From JAHEFT01 sp963766195 (lineage in GTDB: Bacteria > Pseudomonadota > Gammaproteobacteria > Xanthomonadales > SZUA-36): a DNA stretch of 64,000 nt. Every line of letters starts with the position of its first letter. The first letter of the stretch is position 1. Made by a program: the position numbers and the translations under genes. The notes under the pieces were generated by a model. It searched no databases. It was given only the letters and a program-made list of their open reading frames with translations, and was not told the origin of the DNA. The stretch lies in NCBI GenBank assembly GCA_963766195.1, contig CAVXYY010000001.1:248001-312000 (forward strand), read 5' to 3'. Positions 1 through 8,712 of this stretch are shown piece by piece.

Positions 1-141
1 AGCCGAACGCGCGCCTTTAACAGCACTCAATTCAGGTTTCTTGGATGGGGTTGTTGTAACTGGGGGAACTGAAATTACCGGGGCGGGGGAATAGCCTGCC
101 AATCCCGGAGGTTCCTCCTCGAGAACATGGATGGTTTTCAT
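1..141 (-). CDS. hypothetical protein, N-terminal fragment cut by window edge
   Basis: An open frame begins at an ATG (complement of 139-141) and runs 47 codons without a stop to the window edge. The visible peptide starts MKTIHVLEEEPPG and is rich in Pro, Thr and Val; no domain is recognisable. No clear ribosome binding site is seen. It could be the N-terminus of a real gene lying to the left, or chance. Confidence 0.25.
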   Translation of the reverse strand, partial: MKTIHVLEEEPPGLAGYSPAPVISVPPVTTTPSKKPELSAVKGARSA

Positions 142-508
142 TCACATACCTGCGATGCAGATGGGCGACCTGCAAATAAAAACCGGCCCGGCCCTTCGGG
201 TCGTGCGGGGTAAACCCGCGTGAATTTGTGCGTAATATATTCCTGTGTGCAGGAATGTCAACAACTATTTGGGGGGTAGTTTCCAAGCAGATTTTCCTGC
301 CGGAACAGACTGACAAACCGGGCTGCCTCCGGGATTTGTCCAACGGGTGGTTTATACTCCCAATCCCTTGGCAAGAACTATGACGGCGGGCACGTCACCG
401 GTTCGCCCTGGGAGCCGGACCATGCGCATATGAGTGCGGCGAGGATTAACATGAAAGCCAGGGAAAAAACAAATTCGGGTATTGGAAAATCACGAGAGGT
501 AATTGAAA
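142..508. other. intergenic stretch, no convincing gene
   Basis: Short open frames exist on both strands but none has a recognisable product. On the minus strand, about 378-470 encodes a hydrophobic peptide stretch (VFSLAFMLILAALICAW) without a good start or Shine-Dalgarno; it lies downstream of the tRNA-Arg repeat units. I do not call it a gene. Confidence 0.4.
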
Positions 509-528
509 ATGGCGCGCCCGGCGAGATT
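509..528 (-). repeat. copy of the tRNA-Arg 3' end (distal repeat unit)
   Basis: These 20 bases are identical to 892-911, which hold the last 19 bases of the tRNA-Arg gene (CCA end, acceptor and part of the T arm) plus one flanking base. The rest of the tRNA is absent. It opens a roughly 214-bp unit that, read on the minus strand, lies downstream of the tRNA and of the copy at 723-742. Confidence 0.8.
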
Positions 529-690
529 ACTCCGGGCATCCTGCCCTTCGCCCTGCGGGCCGGCCAGCGGCCGTTCAAATTCGCATTGTGGCGGATGCAC
601 CGGTGCCGCGAAGCGCAGGGATGCGAGAGAGCGGCCTCCCGGCGAATTTGTCGAACCGAGTTCGAACCTCACAATGAGCCAGTCATAATA

Positions 691-719
691 AAAAAACCAC
701 AAAAAAAGGTGGTTTTTTT
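691..719. terminator. bidirectional intrinsic terminator
   Basis: AAAACCAC and GTGGTTTT pair around an A-rich loop, with an A run before and a T run after the stem, so it can act on either strand. On the minus strand it follows the proximal tRNA 3'-end repeat. Confidence 0.75.
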
Positions 720-722
720 ATT

Positions 723-742
723 ATGGCGCGCCCGGCGAGATT
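723..742 (-). repeat. copy of the tRNA-Arg 3' end (proximal repeat unit)
   Basis: Perfect 20-base match to the end of the tRNA-Arg gene at 892-911. The unit starting here spans about 170 bp and also carries an inverted partner, CCCGGCGAGATT at 731-742 against AATCTCGCCGGG at 831-842. Both units share a CGCCCTGCGGGC stretch about 40 bases into the unit, showing they are diverged tandem repeats. Confidence 0.8.
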
Positions 743-859
743 GACTCGCGCCGTCCCTGGCGCTCGCCCTGCGGGCGCCCGTTGGGCGTCCCAATTTGTT
801 CCAGACAAATTGGTCGAACTCAGTCGTTCAAATCTCGCCGGGAAGGCGGCTATGACAGA

Positions 860-883
860 AAAGCCACCCCCAAGGGTGGCTTT
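860..883. terminator. intrinsic terminator after tRNA-Arg
   Basis: AAAGCCACCC (860-869) pairs with GGGTGGCTTT (874-883). It lies just past the CCA end of the tRNA on the minus strand, so it is the expected first terminator for the tRNA transcript. Confidence 0.75.
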
Positions 884-892
884 TGATAATAA

Positions 893-969
893 TGGCGCGC
901 CCGGCGAGATTCGAACTCACGACCCCTGCCTTCGGAGGGCAGTACTCTATCCAGCTGAGCTACGGGCGC
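893..969 (-). tRNA. tRNA-Arg (anticodon CCG)
   Basis: The minus strand folds as a complete 77-nt tRNA. The acceptor GCGCCCG pairs with CGGGCGC, followed by discriminator G and an encoded CCA. The D-arm holds AGCTCAGCTGGATAGAGT. The anticodon stem CTGCC/GGCAG encloses the loop CTCCGAA with anticodon CCG, reading CGG arginine codons. The T arm carries GTTCGAAT. The 3' 19 bases are duplicated twice downstream (723-742 and 509-528). Confidence 0.96.
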
Positions 970-1029
970 ATAATGATTCTGGGCGCGTAGTTTAGCGGTA
1001 TTTCGCGGTTAAAGTAAACGAGGGAGTGC

Positions 1030-1058
1030 TTCCGGTGGACTGGCGCACCCGCTATACT
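1030..1058 (+). promoter_or_regulatory. possible sigma70 promoter for cytochrome c5
   Basis: A good -10, TATACT (1053-1058), lies 17 bases after a weak -35, TTCCGG (1030-1035). It would place the start of transcription about 35 bases before the cytochrome start codon at 1102. Confidence 0.4.
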
Positions 1059-1101
1059 ATTGCGCTTGCCATTTCGTTTTTTGGATGTTTCAGAGGTTTC
1101 A

Positions 1102-1587
1102 ATGGATCGTAAAGCAGACAGCGCGTTCATGCGCCAGTTCGCCGGTGTCATCGCCGGTTTCGTGGTGCTGACCATCGCACTTATCTTCCTGGCCCGGTAC
1201 ATCCAGCCGGAGTCAGCAACTGACGCCAACCCGAGCCAGGGTGTTCTCGCAGAACAGCGCATCCGCGCGGAAGGCTCGGTACGTTACGGCTATGAAGCCG
1301 CAGCAGCGCTGGCCGAGGCTCAGGCAGCACCTGCAGCTTCAACGGAAGAGGTGGTGGTTGACGGCGCTGCTGTATATAACGGCCTGTGTGTATCCTGTCA
1401 CGCCGCCGGGGTCGCCGGGGCCCCGATTCCGGGCTCAGAGCAGTTTGCGGCACGGCAAACCGACCATGGGCTTGAAGCCATGGTTCAAAATGCCATCAAC
1501 GGACTCAATGCCATGCCTCCGAGGGGTGGCAATCCGTCCCTGACCGACGCACAGATTCAGGCAGCCGTTGAATTCATGTTGCAGTAG
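1102..1587 (+). CDS. membrane-anchored cytochrome c5 family protein
   Basis: A 161-residue monohaem cytochrome, starting at ATG 1102 (MDRKADSAFMRQF). One N-terminal membrane helix (about residues 10-32, GVIAGFVVLTIALIFLARYI) would anchor it to the inner membrane with the haem domain in the periplasm. An Ala/Glu-rich linker follows. The haem-binding CVSCH lies near residue 98 and the methionine ligand is in AMPPRGG, the pattern of the cytochrome c5/c555 family. These proteins shuttle electrons in respiratory chains; the partner is not evident from neighbours. Confidence 0.9.
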   Translation: MDRKADSAFMRQFAGVIAGFVVLTIALIFLARYIQPESATDANPSQGVLAEQRIRAEGSVRYGYEAAAALAEAQAAPAASTEEVVVDGAAVYNGLCVSCHAAGVAGAPIPGSEQFAARQTDHGLEAMVQNAINGLNAMPPRGGNPSLTDAQIQAAVEFMLQ

Positions 1588-3317
1588 TAACCGGACAAGG
1601 CTTGCATGCCCGGCTTTAACGCTTGGCATGCTGCTTCTCGGTGCATGCACTGACGCCAGTTTGCCCCCGGAGTCTGTTGGCGCCGCCTGCCAGTCCATCA
1701 CGACACCCATCACGGTCATCCAGGGCGACGGATATCATTCGCCCCTGGTGGATTCGATACACACCGTCCGTGGAACGGTAACCTATGTAGCCAGGGATTC
1801 GGGATTTTACCTGGAAGACACCGCCGCACCCCCTGACGGAAAGTCTTCGAGAGCCCTGTTCATTTCGGATAGTGAACTTGCACACTCGGTCCAACCGGGC
1901 CAGCAATACCAACTCAGCGGCCGGGTATCAGAACTTGGGACAAAGCTGGACAAGCTGACCGCGCTGGTCGATGTCAGCGGCTACGAAATCTGTGCCGATG
2001 AGGCGGAATTACCCCTGACAAGCGCCGGATTACCCATGAGTTCAGCGGCGCGGGAGGCGCTGGAAGGGATGCGTGTCTCCTTCCCGCAGACACTGACCCT
2101 GACGGACGTTTACAACCTGGCCCGGGGTGAACTGACCCTCAGTTCAAACGGGGTGTTGCGGGTGCCCACCGAAGTTCTGATGCCGGGTGATGCGGCCCGC
2201 AACCTTGAAACAGAGAACCGCAACCACTCCCTGGTAGCCGTCCTGCCGGCGCCTGGAGCAGTGATGGCTGTGGGAGCAAGCACTCAGAACGCCGCGGGCC
2301 TGCTGGGGCATAACGGCCGCACCCAGCAACTGTTCCTGGACGCCACGCCGGAAATGAACTTTGAACCGCCTGCCCTGCCCCCGCCGGCGGATGAGAATGA
2401 CCGTCCGGGTGGTGACCAGCAATCTGCTGAATTTTTTCAACGGTGACGGCCAGGGTGAAGGTTTTCCCACGGAACGCGGCGCTCAAACCATGGATGAGTT
2501 CCTGGCGCAGTCAGCCCGGACCCGCGCCGTGATGGAACAGATAAAACCCGACCTGCTGGCCGTGCAGGAGTTGGAAAACGATGGTTTCGGGCCTGACAGC
2601 GCGGCACAGTCCCTGCTGAACCTGTTGCAGGAAACAGGCCGCGGCGAGTGGGCTTTCGCTGCCCCCGGACCCGGGCGCATCGGTGGTGACGTGATCACGG
2701 TCGGGCTGTTTTATCGACCGAAGGTATTGGAGGCCATCGGCCTGCCGCGGGTCCTCGAAGGCCCGGAATTCAGGCGCCTCAGCCGGCAGCCCGCTGCGCA
2801 ATTGTTCCGCGACAAGCAGACCGGGCAGACATTCCTGGTTGCGGTCAACCACCTCAAGTCCAAGGGTAGTTGTCCCGACGGCGGCGAAAACCCGGACCGG
2901 GATGACGGGCAGGGTTGCTGGAACAAGGCGCGGCTTGCCGCGGTCAGGGCTGAGATTCCCTGGCTGGAAGCGCTGGCAAAAGAAACAGGCACCGCAAATA
3001 TCCTGATCCTGGGCGACATGAATTCCTGGCGCAATGAAGACCCGGTCAGGCAGTTTACAGATTCGGGATTCATCGACCTCGTGGAGAATCTCTCAGGCCT
3101 GCCCCAGCACAGTTTCCTGTACTGGGGTCAAACCGGCACGCTGGATTATGCTTTTGCTTCGCCGGCGCTGGCGAAATACGCCCGCTCAGCGATGATCTGG
3201 CACATCAACGCGGACTGGCCCGCCGGCATGGATCTGCCCAGGCCATGGCTGCACGCATCCGATCACGACCCGGTGATCATCGATCTCGATTTCAACCACG
3301 CCGCAACCTCAGACTGA
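1568..3317 (+). CDS. ExeM/NucH-like extracellular endonuclease, lipoprotein, frame broken
   Basis: The first frame (TTG 1568 to about 2400) starts with a lipoprotein signal (lipobox LLGAC near residue 27), then an OB-fold-like region, then a domain ending LRVPTEVLMPG. The second frame (about 2400-3317) is an endonuclease/exonuclease/phosphatase domain with VTSNLLNFFNGDG, VQELEND, AVNHLKSKG, LGDMNSW and HASDHDPVIIDL, the usual metal-binding and catalytic motifs. Joined, they match secreted ExeM-type nucleases. The join needs removal of one base near 2400. The TTG start overlaps the cytochrome stop, suggesting co-transcription. The role is probably degradation of extracellular DNA. Confidence 0.8.
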
Positions 3318-3870
3318 AGCCCGCAAAAAATCACTTCAAAGCAAGCCGATACCCGCGGTTTGAATTCAGGCCAGATTTCATCAACCCGGTGCAGCGGATT
3401 ATCCCGTGAAAGCCGCCGCCCCACTCCCCGCAGGCTGTGCAGTATTTCTGATTCGTTTGTGTACGAAGCAAACAGGCCTCTGCGGTCGGCATACCGCATG
3501 AAATCTTTGAGACGCTGCGGCAACAGCGTTGTCATGCCGCGCCAACATGTCCCTGACCCCGCGGTCGAAATCCTGCAGGGAGACTTCCGAGTATTCATCC
3601 CATCGCAACGCCAGTTCATGATCGCATGCCACGTCTATGATGATTCCGCCATAACGTCTGAAGGGGGGTTGCAGGGATTCCAGCAAGCCGGTGATCGCGG
3701 GTAAAGAGTCTGTGCGGGCGTCGATGAATCGGTGCAGCTGGATGCCTGCGTGGATTTCCTTCGTCAAACTTCCCGAGCGCTTCTTTTCCCCGGACAAAAT
3801 CACCCAGCATGGCTCCCAGGCGAAGGTTTTCATCTTCGCCGGCAAGCCTGAGGTGGGCCAGGAAATTCAA
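3263..3870 (-). CDS. acpH: acyl carrier protein phosphodiesterase (AcpH, DUF479), frame broken twice
   Basis: AcpH removes the 4'-phosphopantetheine arm from acyl carrier protein. The start is TTG at 3870 (MNFLAHLRLAGEDENLRLG, then GAMLGDFVRG). After a shift near 3795 the second frame supplies GIQLHRFIDARTDSL and IDVACDHELALRW; after another near 3535 the third supplies LKDFMRYADRRGLFASYTNE to the stop at 3263. Together these follow the DUF479 order. Both breaks have the polarity of one extra base. The 3' end overlaps the nuclease gene tail to tail by about 55 bp. Confidence 0.75.
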
Positions 3871-3992
3871 ACAGGCGTCTCAAATGATGTAGCGATGGGG
3901 CATGAAATAACTTTACCAGAAACGAATCCGTCTGGCCTGTCACGTGCTGTCTGCGTTATCATGACAGCTCCCGCCAAGCGATTTACCAGGCC

Positions 3993-4695
3993 ATGAGCTG
4001 AAGCCCTGACAATCGAGCAACCAGAGCAGTTTCCATCCGGGCACAGCGAATTCCTGATCCGCGGTCCGGCCGGCGCGATCGAATGCGCCGTGGAAGTACC
4101 CGAACCGGATGTGGAATTCCCCGCCACGATTATCATTTGCCATCCGCATCCGCTGGGCGGCGGATCCATGCGGAATAAAGTCGTCACCATCATGGAACGC
4201 TCCATGCGCGAACTGGGTTTGCGCACCGTGCGCTTCAACTTCCGGGGCGCCGGACTGAGTGAAGGCGAGCATGATGATGGCTACGGTGAGACCGATGACC
4301 TGTTTGCAGTGGCCGAGTGGGTGAGGCGCACCCGTCCGGACGACCAGTTATGGCTGGGCGGCTTTTCCTTTGGCTCGTTCGTGGCGCTGAGGGCGGCACT
4401 CAACCTGCAGATAGGGCAGCTGATTTCCATCGCACCACCGGTTGACCGTTACCCGTTTGACAGCCTCCGCCATCCGGAATGCCCCTGGCTGGTGATCCAG
4501 GGTGACGAAGATGAGATTGTAAACATCGAGGCAGTCAGGCAATGGGTAAACTCCCTCAAGCCGCCTCCGGATCTCGTCGTCATGAAGGAAGCGGATCACT
4601 TCTTCCACCGGCGCCTGATGGATTTGCGCGGCCTGCTGAAAAACGGCGTGCGCGGTCAGCTGCCGGAATCGTCCGACGGCACGGACTTCCCGTAA
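3993..4695 (+). CDS. alpha/beta hydrolase
   Basis: A cytosolic-type serine hydrolase of about 230 residues. It has the oxyanion-side HPHPLGGGSM, the nucleophile elbow GGFSFGSF, an acid-bearing loop in VIQGDEDEIVN and a late histidine in EADHFFH, so the triad is complete. The uninterrupted frame only has GTG 4090, which would cut into the first strand; the same frame extends upstream to 3997 without a start. Removing one base near 3999 joins it to ATG 3993 and gives MSEALTIEQPEQFPSG, a more natural N-terminus. The substrate is unknown. ZapE follows after 8 bp. Confidence 0.8.
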
Positions 4696-4703
4696 GACCC
4701 GTT

Positions 4704-5789
4704 TTGCGCCACCCTTCTCCGCTGACCCGATACGGGAATCTCGCCAGTCAGGGCGGGATTATTGCCGACCCCGGGCAGGAAACCGTCCTGAAAGCGCTGG
4801 ATTCCTTGTGGCACTCCCTGCAAAAACAGCGCCGCCTGACCTTGCTGGACCGGATCCGCCGGGCACAGCCGGGAGCCATTCCCGGTCTGTATATCTGGGG
4901 CGGCGTGGGTCGCGGGAAAACCTGGTTGATGGACCTGTTTTTTGAACACCTGCCGGTTGAACGGAAGCAGCGGGTTCACTTTCACCGCTTCATGCAGCGG
5001 ATCCACCGCAGTCTCGCGGAACAGGGACAGGTTCGCGATCCACTGCCCCGCATCGCTGCCGAATGGGCGAAAAAATGCAGCGTTCTTTGCCTGGATGAGT
5101 TTTTTGTCTCCGATATCGCTGATGCCATGTTGCTGGGTGGTTTGCTGGAAGGCCTGTTTCTCAACGGCGTCACCCTGGTGACCACATCAAACATTGCCCC
5201 GGATGGTTTGTACGCAGACGGTTTGCAGAGGGCCAAATTCCTGCCGGCAATTGAGCTGATCAAAAAGAATACGCGGGTGATCGAATTGTCCGGCAACACG
5301 GATTTCCGGCTGAGGATACTGGAACAATCTGAAATATTTCATTTCCCGCTGGATGAATCGGCTGACCGCGTGATGACGGAGAGTTTCAATCGCATGAGCG
5401 CCGAATGCGAACTCAACCATGACCTGGACATCAATGGCCGAAATTTTCACGCCCGCAGGCGCGGCGACGGCATCGTCTGGTTTGAATTCAATGAACTGTG
5501 CGGCAAACCCCGCGGCAGTATTGATTTCATCGAGATCGCGCGTGCTTTCAATACAGTCATGTTGAGCAACATGCCCCGGCTCGGGCAGGACGACTCCAAC
5601 GCTGCGCGGCGATTCGTCAACCTGGTGGATGAATTCTATGACCGGAATGTAAAGCTGCTGATTTCGGCTGACGCCCCGATCCGGGAACTTTACTCTGGAC
5701 AAAAGCTCGAGTTTGAATTCCGCCGGACCATCAGCCGCCTGATCGAGATGCAATCGCGGGACTACCTGGCGCGACCGCACCTGCCTTAA
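4704..5789 (+). CDS. zapE: cell division protein ZapE (AFG1-family ATPase)
   Basis: A 361-residue P-loop ATPase of the AFG1/ZapE family; ZapE acts at the division site and modulates FtsZ rings, especially under low oxygen or high temperature. Walker A is GGVGRGKT near residue 66, Walker B is VLCLDEFFVSD near 127, and the sensor region TSNIAPDGLYADGLQR and RRFVNLVDEFYDRNVKL are typical. TTG 4704 is the only start between the hydrolase stop and the conserved LTRY segment. It probably shares an operon with the hydrolase. Confidence 0.92.
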   Translation: MRHPSPLTRYGNLASQGGIIADPGQETVLKALDSLWHSLQKQRRLTLLDRIRRAQPGAIPGLYIWGGVGRGKTWLMDLFFEHLPVERKQRVHFHRFMQRIHRSLAEQGQVRDPLPRIAAEWAKKCSVLCLDEFFVSDIADAMLLGGLLEGLFLNGVTLVTTSNIAPDGLYADGLQRAKFLPAIELIKKNTRVIELSGNTDFRLRILEQSEIFHFPLDESADRVMTESFNRMSAECELNHDLDINGRNFHARRRGDGIVWFEFNELCGKPRGSIDFIEIARAFNTVMLSNMPRLGQDDSNAARRFVNLVDEFYDRNVKLLISADAPIRELYSGQKLEFEFRRTISRLIEMQSRDYLARPHLP

Positions 5790-5832
5790 GAAATCTATGC
5801 GGGGGGTTGGCGGGAGAAACCTCAGAAAGGTG

Positions 5833-5863
5833 AAAGGGCCGGCAAGGGGTCAGCCGGCCCTTT
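5833..5863. terminator. strong hairpin after zapE
   Basis: AAAGGGCCGGC (5833-5843) pairs perfectly with GCCGGCCCTTT (5853-5863). It is a probable intrinsic terminator for the zapE unit, though the T run is short. Confidence 0.65.
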
Positions 5864-6061
5864 CGTGAGAACGGTGCAAGGGGAACACCGGTCTCGAACC
5901 AGACACGCCGTAAGGGGGGACGGCACATCCGGTTTGATCGATTCCTGAAATCTTAAAATAATTAGTTTTGCCCTTTATTGCATCATAGCCCAGCCGACCG
6001 GTTTTGGCAAAGTCTCACTTACGGGACTTTATCAAGCCCCACTCCAGGAGTCGCTGGTCAT

Positions 6062-6922
6062 TTATGGAAGTTTACGGCTGCGTCGAAGAGCGTCGACCGA
6101 GAAGGTCACCACGTCTCCGGCAGGCGTTTTCACCGGCTGGCCTTCCCGGGGTCCGAAGGCAACCCCGTAAATGATCTCGAAACTGAGCGGATACTTTCCC
6201 TGTTGCATCAGCGGGCCGAAAGCCTCTCGCAGTTCAACTCCGGCGTGGTGCCGGCGATCCCAGCCCCGGACCAGCCGGAAGGTTCCCGTGGCTTCCAGTT
6301 CCCGGAACATTGCGTCGAGGTCCGGATAACTGAGCGTAATGATCTCCATGTCCATCACGGGCTCCCTGAACCCGGCCGCAACCAGCGCATTTCCGATTTC
6401 CATCAGGTCCGGAAATTCAGGCAATTCGACCTCCAAATCCACTCCTGACCAGGCAATCTTCAGTTCTTTCATCAATCCGGGTCCAAACGTGCTGAATAAC
6501 AGCATGCCGTCCGGTCGCAGAACCCGGCGAAATTCGGAAAACATCGCCATCGGATCCGGGCACCAGCAACCGGCCAGGCTGGCAAACAGCATATCGGCAG
6601 AACCGCCCGCAAACGGCAGTGCCCCGATATCGCCGCACACGCCCCTCAAGGGCCTCAGCATGCCCGACCGGTGGCGCAGCCGGGACAACATGGCCATTGA
6701 TGTATCCAGGCCAATCACCTGCGCTTTGCGAAATTCCTGTTTGAGCTTTTCACTTCCGAAACCCGTGCCACAACCGAGATCAAGGATTGTGGCCGGCATG
6801 ATCCGCCTGAACGCGACTTTTTCCAGCAGACGCCGGCAAACCTCCTGCTCCAGCGCGGCGTGTTCATCGTATTGGTTCGCAACCTCTTCAAAAGTATCGC
6901 GTATAGCCTTCAGGTTCGACAA
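6062..6922 (-). CDS. bioC: malonyl-ACP O-methyltransferase BioC
   Basis: A SAM-dependent methyltransferase of 286 residues. BioC methylates malonyl-ACP so that fatty acid synthesis can build the pimeloyl chain of biotin. Motif I is ILDLGCGTGFGSEKL (near residue 46), post-I is VIGLDTSMAML, and the acidic GDIGALPF and FRRVLRPDGMLLFSTFG follow. The N-terminal IRDTFEEVANQYDEHAALEQ matches BioC rather than generic methyltransferases. No other bio gene is in the window. It is divergent from comF, an arrangement seen in several gammaproteobacteria. Confidence 0.85.
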   Translation of the reverse strand: MSNLKAIRDTFEEVANQYDEHAALEQEVCRRLLEKVAFRRIMPATILDLGCGTGFGSEKLKQEFRKAQVIGLDTSMAMLSRLRHRSGMLRPLRGVCGDIGALPFAGGSADMLFASLAGCWCPDPMAMFSEFRRVLRPDGMLLFSTFGPGLMKELKIAWSGVDLEVELPEFPDLMEIGNALVAAGFREPVMDMEIITLSYPDLDAMFRELEATGTFRLVRGWDRRHHAGVELREAFGPLMQQGKYPLSFEIIYGVAFGPREGQPVKTPAGDVVTFSVDALRRSRKLP

Positions 6923-7022
6923 GCAGGGCTCCGGGGAAAAAATGGATTTCCTACAGATTATCGCACGGGACTCCTGCTGTCACAGGGCCGTGATTCGGCT
7001 ATTTTCTGATCATGGAAACGAA

Positions 7023-7772
7023 GTGACGATAAGACACCGCGTAAACATAAGGGCGGCTGCAGGCAGTTTGACACAGACGATACTGAATGGCCTGCTGCCG
7101 CGCCATTGCCTGATGTGCGGCCGTGGCAGCGGCCTCGTTAATCTTTGCGGGCCGTGCGCGGAAGAACTGCCCCGTGTTGGCCACTGCTGCCTGCAGTGCG
7201 GTTTACCGTTGTCCCATGACGCCGACCGGTTTTGCGGCCACTGCCTGCGCAAACCGCCGCCCTGGGATTTCGCCATATCAGCCCTGGCCTACCAGTTTCC
7301 GGTAGATCAATTGGTTCGCCGTTTCAAATTTGGCCGAAACCTGGCGTGCGGCCAGGTCCTCTCCTGCGAATTGATCCAGGCCATCCGGACCCGGTGCAGC
7401 CTGTTGCCTGGCTGTATTCTGCCTGTCCCCTTGCACCGGCTTCGTCATTTTTCACGGACGTTTAACCAGGCGGACTTGCTTGCCAGGCAAGTCGGGAAGA
7501 CTCTCAATCTGCCGGTTTACGGATCGGTTTTGCGGCGCCGGCGCCACACACGTGCGCATTCCGGGCTTGACGCCCTGGCCCGCAAAAAGAACATCAAGGG
7601 GGCTTTTGAATGCAGAATCCCGGAGGTCAAACGCGCTTCATTTGAACACGTGGCCCTGGTTGATGATGTCATGACGACCGGCGCAACCCTGGCCGAATGC
7701 GCCAGGACATTGAAAAAAGCAGGAGCACGCAGCGTCTCCGTGTGGGTTGCAGCCAGGACCCTGGAATCTTAA
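7023..7772 (+). CDS. comF: ComF family amidophosphoribosyltransferase-like protein
   Basis: About 249 residues. The N-terminal zinc-finger-like part has two Cys pairs (CLMCG..CGPC and CLQCG..CGHC). The C-terminal phosphoribosyltransferase fold has the PRPP-binding VALVDDVMTTGATLAEC. ComF proteins take part in DNA uptake and recombination. The start may be GTG 7023 or ATG 6942; the first gives the usual family length. The stop overlaps the end of ubiA by 4 bp, tail to tail. Confidence 0.9.
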   Translation: MTIRHRVNIRAAAGSLTQTILNGLLPRHCLMCGRGSGLVNLCGPCAEELPRVGHCCLQCGLPLSHDADRFCGHCLRKPPPWDFAISALAYQFPVDQLVRRFKFGRNLACGQVLSCELIQAIRTRCSLLPGCILPVPLHRLRHFSRTFNQADLLARQVGKTLNLPVYGSVLRRRRHTRAHSGLDALARKKNIKGAFECRIPEVKRASFEHVALVDDVMTTGATLAECARTLKKAGARSVSVWVAARTLES

Positions 7773-8638
7773 TAGACTCCGGAGACAGCGAAATGGCCGA
7801 GTACGCCAAGGAATAAAGCAAACCCAACCCAATTATTATTGAGAAAAGCCCTGAAGCAGTCACTTCGCTCGCGGCTCCGGATGCTGGCCAGTTGCCGGCC
7901 AAAAAGCGCAGCCACCACCAACGTCGCCGCAAACCATGGCCAGCCCAGCCCGAACCACACCCCGACGGCGGCCAGCAGGATGACCATGAACAGCATCAGA
8001 ACACCCGTGATCGGGACATCAAACCGTCCAAACAGGATGGCCGTGGACTTGATACCGACCGCCAGGTCATCTTCACGGTCCACCATGGCGTAAAGGGTGT
8101 CATAGATCACTGACCAAACGGTGTTGATGGCCAACAGGCCCCACGCAAGCAATGGCACCGATTCGTTTTCGGCTGCGAACGCCATCGGAATTCCCCAGCC
8201 GAATGCTATTCCCAACACCACCTGGGGCAGGTGTGTGAATCGCTTGAAAAAAGGATAAGACGCAGCCAGCGCTGCACCGACAAACGCCAGCTTGATGGTC
8301 AGTTCGTTCGTCAGAAGCACCAACAGAAAGGCCAGCGTCATCAGGACCAGGAACAGTCCAAGGGCCTGCTTCAGGCTGATTTCACCCGAGGCCAGCGGCC
8401 GTTCACGGGTTCTTTCCACGTGCGGATCGAAGTCCCGGTCGGCGATATCGTTCATCACGCAGCCCGCTGCGCGCATCAGGACAACACCGATAGTAAAAAC
8501 CATCACGTTCCGGAATGAGGGCAAACCGCCGCCGGCAAGCAACAGGGCCCACCAGGTCGGCCACAACAGCAACAGGATGCCGATGGGCTTGTCAAAGCGC
8601 ATCAGGCGCCAGTAAGCATTCCACTGAAAAGTCATCAC
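7769..8638 (-). CDS. ubiA: 4-hydroxybenzoate polyprenyltransferase UbiA
   Basis: A 289-residue integral membrane prenyltransferase that attaches the isoprenoid tail to 4-hydroxybenzoate in ubiquinone synthesis. The first Asp-rich motif NDIADRDFDPHVERT (near residue 63) and the second, DREDDLAVGIKSTAILFG, bind Mg-diphosphate. Multiple hydrophobic helices are visible. Length and the N-terminal YWRLMRFDKPIGILLLLWPT are typical. It is divergent from tatD. Confidence 0.95.
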   Translation of the reverse strand: MMTFQWNAYWRLMRFDKPIGILLLLWPTWWALLLAGGGLPSFRNVMVFTIGVVLMRAAGCVMNDIADRDFDPHVERTRERPLASGEISLKQALGLFLVLMTLAFLLVLLTNELTIKLAFVGAALAASYPFFKRFTHLPQVVLGIAFGWGIPMAFAAENESVPLLAWGLLAINTVWSVIYDTLYAMVDREDDLAVGIKSTAILFGRFDVPITGVLMLFMVILLAAVGVWFGLGWPWFAATLVVAALFGRQLASIRSRERSDCFRAFLNNNWVGFALFLGVLGHFAVSGVY

Positions 8639-8712
8639 GATATTCTGACCGCTTCGGACAGGAAGGCAAGCATCCCATGGTCTCGACGCGAAAATCCGCT
8701 AGAATGCGCGCC

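Noticed and set aside
32..343. 103-codon minus-strand open frame at the left end
   Set aside because: No domain, no ribosome binding site; a different frame of the same strand runs off the window edge and looks at least as likely.
509..969. tRNA 3'-end copies considered as att sites of an integrated element
   Set aside because: The copies are only 169 and 214 bp apart with no integrase or cargo between them, and the units resemble each other elsewhere, so tandem duplication explains them better.
6339..7022. N-terminal extension of the comF frame through bioC
   Set aside because: The extension is antisense to bioC and lacks conserved sequence; comF homologues start near 7023.
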